Shown here piece by piece: positions 9,070 through 13,946 of a stretch of 13,946 nt of DNA. The stretch comes from an uncultured Porticoccus sp. (GTDB lineage Bacteria; Pseudomonadota; Gammaproteobacteria; Pseudomonadales; Porticoccaceae). The stretch's first letter is position 1. Each line of letters opens with the position of its first letter. Under the pieces are notes generated by a model that saw nothing but the letters and a program-made list of their open reading frames with translations, was not told the DNA's origin and did no database searches. A program made the position numbers and the translations under genes. The stretch is from contig CATLZI010000026.1 in NCBI GenBank assembly GCA_950063125.1, positions 1 to 13,946 on the forward strand, given 5' to 3'.

Positions 9070-9450
9070 CTAACTGCTTTTATCGGATTGGTCATGACGA
9101 GCATTGGTCATTGTTGGCCTGTCTGCTCTGCCGGGCACAACGGCGTGACGCAATTCGTAGGCGATGCTCAGACTGAGAACCGTTCTGACCAGGATAACGG
9201 CGGCCAGAAGTGCGATGCTTTCCAGTGACGGGGTATGGAGCGTGGCGAGAATGTCAGCTGCAATCAGAAATTCCAGAGCCAGAACCAGGCGCTGCCCGAG
9301 TTGCAACCGTACCGGTTCTACATCTTCACGCACGCCGCTATGGTGCCAAGCACGTACCAGATCGTAGAGAGACAGGCCAACCGCGCCGATTATGATGACG
9401 CCGCCAATTCCCTCAAGAACCAGCACAGTAACGTGTAGCAACATTTCCAT
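9070..9450 (-). CDS. DUF1622-type small membrane protein
   Basis: This 126-residue inner-membrane protein has three hydrophobic segments (about 5-29, 54-71 and 76-98) and a hydrophilic C-terminal tail rich in Arg, Asp and Ser. The motif LEFLIAADILATL in the second segment and VRTVLSLSIAYEL in the third match my memory of the DUF1622 family, whose function is unknown. AGGAG lies 8 nt before ATG 9450. The gene starts 24 bp after the stop of the multihaem cytochrome and probably belongs to the same transcript. Confidence 0.85.
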   Translation of the reverse strand: MEMLLHVTVLVLEGIGGVIIIGAVGLSLYDLVRAWHHSGVREDVEPVRLQLGQRLVLALEFLIAADILATLHTPSLESIALLAAVILVRTVLSLSIAYELRHAVVPGRADRPTMTNARHDQSDKSS

Positions 9451-9474
9451 AATATCAACTCCTGGCGGAAGATC

Positions 9475-10239
9475 TCAGTGATGCTTGTACCAACCTACGC
9501 CCTTGATGTCGTTCCAATCGTTGGTTTTATGACAGAGAAAGCATTGGGAAACTTCCGCGTGCATCACGTTGGCAACCTTCATTGAAACCATTTTGAAGTG
9601 TCCCATGTAATGGCTGGGCGGCGCCTGATGACATTGCGCACAGTCGGTGGACGTCGCTGACGGATGACTAAACTCGGGTACGCTCCAGGCTGTTGTCGAG
9701 TGGCAGGACGCGCAATCCGAACCAAACAGTGTGCGATGCGGATCCTGATTGGAATGACAGCCCGCGCAGTCTAGACCTGCTTCCCCCTCTGTTATTCGCG
9801 AGTGTGCCAGCCTAATGTTGCTACGCTGAATGCGCTCATTGACTGGGATACTTTCCATGGCAATTCTCGCCAACACTTCATGATCCATCGGTATGGACTG
9901 TCGATCACTATCCATGTGCTCGATATGGCAGCTGCGGCAATTGCCGATATCGGCATGGAAAGCCGTGGACTGGGTGGCCAAAATCCCCTGATTGTTGGCG
10001 TGACAGACAATGCAGTTGGCCGCTTCCGGCCCCTTGACGGTGGTATGGCACGCGGCGCAGTCATGTTCCAGGAAGGAATGACCTGACGACAGAGGCCCTG
10101 GACTTGCCATGCGTTGCCAGGCAGTGGCTTCCAGCAGGGATGACCGTTCACCACCCGGGTGAGGCTTCCCCAAGTAGACCCAGAAAAAGAGGGCAGTCGC
10201 GATTGCCACGGCAGTGATCAGGTACGGCCAGAGCTTCAT
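9475..10239 (-). CDS. Membrane-anchored seven-haem c-type cytochrome
   Basis: This 254-residue electron-transfer protein probably faces the periplasm, held by a single N-terminal helix (about 5-23). Seven CXXCH haem sites are visible: CAACH (61), CIVCH (76), CRSCH (101), CAGCH (158), CASCH (176), CAQCH (200) and CFLCH (233). Further His residues could serve as distal ligands, so bis-His haems are likely. The spacing resembles cytochrome c3/c7-like multihaem proteins, but I recognise no named enzyme and see no catalytic signature. ATG 10239 overlaps the stop of the cytochrome b gene as ATGA, with GAGG 8 nt upstream, so translation is probably coupled. Role inferred: periplasmic end of the electron path formed with the two upstream genes. 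Confidence 0.9.
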   Translation of the reverse strand: MKLWPYLITAVAIATALFFWVYLGKPHPGGERSSLLEATAWQRMASPGPLSSGHSFLEHDCAACHTTVKGPEAANCIVCHANNQGILATQSTAFHADIGNCRSCHIEHMDSDRQSIPMDHEVLARIAMESIPVNERIQRSNIRLAHSRITEGEAGLDCAGCHSNQDPHRTLFGSDCASCHSTTAWSVPEFSHPSATSTDCAQCHQAPPSHYMGHFKMVSMKVANVMHAEVSQCFLCHKTNDWNDIKGVGWYKHH

Positions 10240-10994
10240 GTGAACCACCTCAACCCGAAATGAATGCCCGCCCAGACATGCAGGGCAAGCAGTCCGTAAA
10301 GCACGAAGGCAATGGTAATGTGAAACCTGAGCCACCACGTGAAAGCCGTCTTGAAAAATTCATGCATCTTGATGGCGTACTCAATCTCTGCCATGGCATC
10401 CGCCAGTGCGAGAGCGCGTACCGGTGCTGGACTCTCTTGCTGAATTCCCTCCCGCAACAACAACATGTCTGCAATCCAACGTGTGAACAGTCCAGAGAAC
10501 GGGCGGAGCATGGATGCCTGGTTATGGTCGGAGGCCAGGTCAGTGGCCACCTGGCGGTATTGTATGTCCAGCTGGGTCAGGGTCTCGCGCTTTTCGCGGA
10601 TGGTTTGCGAGAACCGCGTCAACAGGTAGCGACCGGAAAAGCCACTGAGCACAACAATCAGCGTCATCGCCGTCAGCGCGATACCAAGGGTGTTGTCGAA
10701 CTTGTGGCTTGAGTGAATGATTACCAGGATAGGTCCAAGGACACCCGCGTAGATATGCCATGTCAATAGCGTGCGTATGGAAACGAATCGCGTGATCCAG
10801 CGGTTGAGGATCTTCACACGCTTTACCACGAGATAGGCCAGCGGCACGAGCATCAGGACAGCCCCGGACACGCCGAGCACCCCGCCCCAGACGCTGCCGG
10901 CAAACCGGGGGGAGCGATGAAAAAGAAAACCCAGCCAAAAGACAAGCATCAACAGGACAAGGGCGGTGATAACTATGCGTTCGCGCTCTTTCAT
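10236..10994 (-). CDS. Putative dihaem b-type membrane cytochrome
   Basis: The 252-residue inner-membrane protein has about five hydrophobic helices (near 8-25, 36-56, 78-95, 103-122 and 222-245), with a soluble, partly charged loop at about 125-215. Two helices each carry a pair of His 14 residues apart: H80/H94 and H225/H239. That is the geometry by which two helices hold two stacked b haems in cytochrome b and ferric-reductase-like proteins. H97 and H245 are extra candidates. I do not recognise a named family. It overlaps the upstream oxidoreductase stop and the downstream cytochrome c start, each as ATGA, so the three products are probably made together. Inferred role: carry electrons across the membrane between the flavin/2Fe-2S protein and the seven-haem cytochrome. 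Confidence 0.75.
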   Translation of the reverse strand: MKERERIVITALVLLMLVFWLGFLFHRSPRFAGSVWGGVLGVSGAVLMLVPLAYLVVKRVKILNRWITRFVSIRTLLTWHIYAGVLGPILVIIHSSHKFDNTLGIALTAMTLIVVLSGFSGRYLLTRFSQTIREKRETLTQLDIQYRQVATDLASDHNQASMLRPFSGLFTRWIADMLLLREGIQQESPAPVRALALADAMAEIEYAIKMHEFFKTAFTWWLRFHITIAFVLYGLLALHVWAGIHFGLRWFT

Positions 10995-12898
10995 GCCTTC
11001 ACCGATATGTCACTGGTGGCACTGGCTTGGCAGGCCAAAATGATGTGGCTCTCCTTGTCCCCCGGTTGTAAACCATCTTCGACCGCCATGCTGACTTCGC
11101 CGGAAAGCAATTTAACCCGGCACACACCGCAGATTCCGGAACGGCAGGAATAATCGATATCGACACCGAGCTCCTCAGCAACATCCAGCACCACTTTGTC
11201 CGGTGGCAGAGAGCCGGCTTTGTTTGAGTCCGTAAAGGTCACGGAGGGCAAGCCTGTCTTTACGGAGTCAGGTCCCTCCGGCGTCCTAGCTTGGGCAGCT
11301 TTCGGCAAACGCTCTTCCTTGCCCAATACCGGGCCAAAGGCTTCCATCTTGATTCGTTCCTGGGGTACTCCGAGTTCCGCGAGCAGCTGCTTTGTCGCTT
11401 CCATCATCGGTACCGGACCGCAGATATGAATATAGCGTGACGGCAGATCCGATACTGTTTCAGTTATGAGTTCCTTGGTAATACGACCGTGCGGCCCCGG
11501 CCACACGGTTTCACCGTCCTGCGAGACGGTAATGACCACCTGGAGATTGGGGTGACGGCGTTGCAGGTAGTCCAGCTCCTCACGAAAGATAATATCGTCG
11601 GGATTGTGGCAGCCGTAAATCAGGAAAATATCCCCATTCCAGCTGCGATCAAGGAGATAACGCAGCACGCTCATAAGAGGGGTGATCCCAACACCACCGG
11701 CAATCAGCAGTATGCATTTGCATTCACGGCCGGTGAAAACGAATGAGCCAGCGGGGCCTGAAAACTCCAGTATATCGCCCTCGTGCACTGCAGAATGAAG
11801 ATGGCTAGATACCACACCCTCTGGTGCGTGCTTGACCGTCAGTTCGATGTAGTCCCGCTGGCTTGGGGAAGAGGCGATGGTGTAACTGCGACGTACGCGT
11901 TGACCACCGCTCGGCACCATGACAGTCATGAATTGACCCGGAAGGTAATCGAAGGGCAAGTGGCCTCCAGCCGGATTGATGAGCCGAAAGGTTTTTACAT
12001 CGGCTGTCTCCTGAAAAATTCGACCGACGCGCAATTGTCCGTACCACCTTTGAGTGGTGGGCGTAGTGGTATTCACTCCACGTTTGTGCTGCTGGTTGTC
12101 AGGCTGCGCCGAACTTTGGGCAGCGGGCAACACACCTGCGTCAAGGCCCGTCGCCGTCAGGCTTCGTAGAAGCCGTGAAGCACGCCGCATCTTGAGCAAT
12201 TGCAGCCAGAGCAAGGTGACCACGAACAAAGCGGAACTCAGCATGACCCAGAAATGAAACCAGGTCACACCCAGAATGCGACCCTGAATTCGTCGTGTGG
12301 CAGGCGATTCAGGTAATCCCATTTCGCTTCGGAACCAGTCAAGTGCCACGGTTCGGGGATCGTTGGTTCCCACAAGCGCGCGATGAGCCGCCAACCCGCT
12401 ATCAAAACGAGCCATTCCCTCATGCAGCAGTGCAATCGCCTGTTGCATGGCTTCGTAATCATTCGAGGACAACGAATTCGCCAGGCTATCCAGGCCTTCA
12501 GTCATCAGATCGGTACCGCTCGCCATGCGGTCGTGCGCAGAGGCCTCGACCTCCGCACGCTTTTCCGGGGAAAGCTCCGGGAGCGTCATCAAGGAGGGAT
12601 AAAGCTCTCTGGGCGGTGGAACACCCATCTGGCGCATCATATCGCCCATGCCTTCCATCATCCCTGGATTCGCGGCACCCGAAGGAGCAGGGCTTGGCTG
12701 ATTAGGTGCGGGTGAGGGCGCGGGCGCACCAGGATGGTGCGCTTGATGATCCTCGGGAGATACCTGTGCGGTAGCCTGAAGGTTAAAAAATCCTGTGAAT
12801 ACGATGGCAGACAACGCGAGAATTAGGGCAGTTCGCGTTCGGAGGCAATGCAGGATCGCTGCCAATGCTTTTTTGAAAAAGTGTTGAAAAAAGCTCAC
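10991..12898 (-). CDS. Membrane-anchored FAD/NAD(P)H oxidoreductase with C-terminal 2Fe-2S ferredoxin domain
   Basis: From the chosen GTG (12898) the protein has 635 residues. In order: an N-terminal membrane helix (about 22-42), an extracytoplasmic Pro-, His- and Met-rich segment (about 43-208), a second helix (about 209-236) followed by positive charges, a ferredoxin-NADP reductase-type module, and a plant-type 2Fe-2S domain. FAD motif RSYT is at 337-340, nucleotide motifs GGVGITP at 401-407 and CGPVPMM at 493-499. Cluster ligands are C585, C590, C593 and C623. The FNR-then-ferredoxin order resembles Hcr and phthalate dioxygenase reductase, but the membrane-bound periplasmic half is not part of those. 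Start choice: AGGTGA at 12907-12912 lies 8 nt before GTG 12898, while GTG 12910 has no good site. It is the first gene of the minus-strand group. Confidence 0.88.
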   Translation of the reverse strand: MSFFQHFFKKALAAILHCLRTRTALILALSAIVFTGFFNLQATAQVSPEDHQAHHPGAPAPSPAPNQPSPAPSGAANPGMMEGMGDMMRQMGVPPPRELYPSLMTLPELSPEKRAEVEASAHDRMASGTDLMTEGLDSLANSLSSNDYEAMQQAIALLHEGMARFDSGLAAHRALVGTNDPRTVALDWFRSEMGLPESPATRRIQGRILGVTWFHFWVMLSSALFVVTLLWLQLLKMRRASRLLRSLTATGLDAGVLPAAQSSAQPDNQQHKRGVNTTTPTTQRWYGQLRVGRIFQETADVKTFRLINPAGGHLPFDYLPGQFMTVMVPSGGQRVRRSYTIASSPSQRDYIELTVKHAPEGVVSSHLHSAVHEGDILEFSGPAGSFVFTGRECKCILLIAGGVGITPLMSVLRYLLDRSWNGDIFLIYGCHNPDDIIFREELDYLQRRHPNLQVVITVSQDGETVWPGPHGRITKELITETVSDLPSRYIHICGPVPMMEATKQLLAELGVPQERIKMEAFGPVLGKEERLPKAAQARTPEGPDSVKTGLPSVTFTDSNKAGSLPPDKVVLDVAEELGVDIDYSCRSGICGVCRVKLLSGEVSMAVEDGLQPGDKESHIILACQASATSDISVKA

Positions 12899-12942
12899 TA
12901 CCTGGCTCACCTTTGACGATTAATTAATTTCACTACCCATAA

Positions 12943-12962
12943 GGCGATTGTCAACAATCGCC
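12943..12962. promoter_or_regulatory. Perfect inverted repeat overlapping a possible -35 box
   Basis: Arms GGCGATTGT (12943-12951) and ACAATCGCC (12954-12962) form a perfect 9-bp inverted repeat with a 2-bp centre. It lies between the dehydrogenase stop and the oxidoreductase start. On the minus strand it contains TTGACA (12954-12949), a consensus -35 hexamer, although no good -10 lies at 16-18 bp. It may be an operator controlling the electron-transfer genes. A terminator for the dehydrogenase is less likely because the loop is too small and no T-run follows. Confidence 0.35.
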
Positions 12963-12993
12963 AGTAATGCTCCTGCATCGAGTGCGCGTTGGC

Positions 12994-13946
12994 TCACCCG
13001 GACGCGCCATCGAAGTATTCGCGGGTACCCTGCCGGGCCATGGCGTCGGCAATGCGGCCAATGGCCTGTGTATGGGCCGCAGTTCGCAGCGTTGTGGCAT
13101 TCTCCTCCGCATACTCGAAACACAACCTGGCCTCGCGGGCCAGGCGCGCGGCGAGCCGCTGGTTCACCTTCTCTTCGGACCAGGAATCGCCAATGCGGTT
13201 TTGAACCCATTCCAGATGGCTGACGATTACGCCGCCGGCATTGACCAATACATCAGGCAGCACCTCGACACCGCGATCCGTCAACAGCAGATCGGCCGCA
13301 CCACTGACCGGCCCATTGGCGATTTCCAGAATCGTGGCGGCGTTCACGGACGCGACATTGCGCTCGGTGATGGTGTCTTCGAGGGCGGCGAGGACCAATA
13401 CATCCACATCCATCGCCAGCAGTTCGTCGTTCGTCAATTGCTCCACCCCGGCCTCGGCCTTGTCGCAGACCGAAGCACAGCAATAGACCATGTCCTTGAG
13501 CTTACGGATCTCGTGTTTGTGCCGCCAGATCGGGTCCGGGTCGAGTCCGTCTGCGGCATGGATGGCGCCTTTGGAATCCGATAGTGCGACGATGCGATAG
13601 CCGCGCTCGTGGGCCAGTCGGGCGAAGTGATAGCCAGCGTTGCCGAAGCCCTGGACTGCCACGCTGAGCTCTTTCGGCGCTTTGCCCCGACGTTCGGCCC
13701 ATAGGTCTAGTACCTGTAACGCGCCGCGCCCGGTGGCTGCGGTGCGCCCCCTGGAGCCGCGCAGTCCCAGTGGTTTGCCGGTGACGGCGGCCGGTACCTG
13801 ACAGCGTTCGATCCGGGCGAATTCGTCGGCCATCCAGCCCATGATGGTTTCGTTGGTATTAACGTCCGGTGCTGGAATGTCGCGGTCCGGTCCGATGATG
13901 TCATGAAAGGCGCGAATATAACCGCGCGACAGGCGTTCCAACTCCA
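12994..13946 (-). CDS. Glu/Leu/Phe/Val-type dehydrogenase (probably glutamate dehydrogenase), N-terminal part missing
   Basis: About 317 C-terminal residues are visible. The frame runs off the right edge, so the start and probably the first hundred residues lie outside. The visible part begins in the catalytic domain with [13 protein letters not shown] and the family segment [30 protein letters not shown] follows, and then the NAD(P)-binding Rossmann domain with VQGFGNAG and [19 protein letters not shown] and [18 protein letters not shown] are classic late motifs. It would interconvert glutamate and 2-oxoglutarate plus ammonia, though substrate range in this superfamily varies. The stop is 95 bp before the oxidoreductase start on the same strand, so it could be co-transcribed. 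Confidence 0.92.
   Translation of the reverse strand, partial: ELERLSRGYIRAFHDIIGPDRDIPAPDVNTNETIMGWMADEFARIERCQVPAAVTGKPLGLRGSRGRTAATGRGALQVLDLWAERRGKAPKELSVAVQGFGNAGYHFARLAHERGYRIVALSDSKGAIHAADGLDPDPIWRHKHEIRKLKDMVYCCASVCDKAEAGVEQLTNDELLAMDVDVLVLAALEDTITERNVASVNAATILEIANGPVSGAADLLLTDRGVEVLPDVLVNAGGVIVSHLEWVQNRIGDSWSEEKVNQRLAARLAREARLCFEYAEENATTLRTAAHTQAIGRIADAMARQGTREYFDGASG

Noticed and set aside
8429..9073. Plus-strand open frame of 214 codons opposite the ATP-grasp-like gene
   Set aside because: The composition is unnatural and the opposite strand has conserved motifs and a good ribosome-binding site, so this is a shadow frame in GC-rich DNA.

Overview
The window is about 14 kb of moderately GC-rich, densely coding bacterial DNA. 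Gene families, Shine-Dalgarno-type starts, a proteobacterial-type mer promoter and multihaem c-type cytochromes point to a Gram-negative proteobacterium, most likely a gammaproteobacterium; the genus cannot be read from the sequence. No transposase, integrase, tRNA, rRNA or CRISPR array was seen.

Layout. (1) 1-4999, plus strand: the 3' end of a monohaem c-type cytochrome, an APC-family permease, a small His/Glu/Cys-rich helical protein (copy A), a membrane-anchored FMN/3Fe-4S glutamate-synthase-like protein, a decayed APC-permease fragment, a tiny membrane protein, and a second His/Glu/Cys-rich protein (copy B). Copies A and B are ungapped paralogues, and both lie downstream of APC-permease sequence, one intact and one degraded. 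This suggests an old duplication of a permease + helical-protein unit. (2) 5069-7632: a compact mercury-resistance module. merR (minus) diverges from merT-merP-merA (plus) across an intact MerR operator with the diagnostic 19-bp -35/-10 spacing. MerA lacks the N-terminal metal-binding domain. (3) 7733-12898, minus strand: a five-gene apparent operon. In transcription order it encodes a membrane-anchored flavin/2Fe-2S NAD(P)H oxidoreductase with a Met/His-rich periplasmic domain, a putative dihaem membrane cytochrome b, a seven-haem membrane-anchored c-type cytochrome, a DUF1622-type membrane protein and an ATP-grasp-like protein. The first three genes are joined by two ATGA stop/start overlaps. 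(4) 12994-13946, minus strand: the C-terminal part of a Glu/Leu/Phe/Val-type dehydrogenase, cut by the right edge.

How they may work together. The 10991-12898, 10236-10994 and 9475-10239 products form a plausible electron path: cytosolic NAD(P)H to FAD to 2Fe-2S, then across the membrane through two b haems, then to seven periplasmic c haems. This uncharacterised-looking trans-membrane electron-transfer module is the best candidate for a new system here. The direction of flow and the terminal acceptor or donor are not visible. The mer genes import Hg(II) (MerP, MerT) and reduce it to Hg(0) (MerA, NADPH-dependent). The left block looks like an accessory set of redox, transport and metal-binding-like proteins, and its joint function is unknown.
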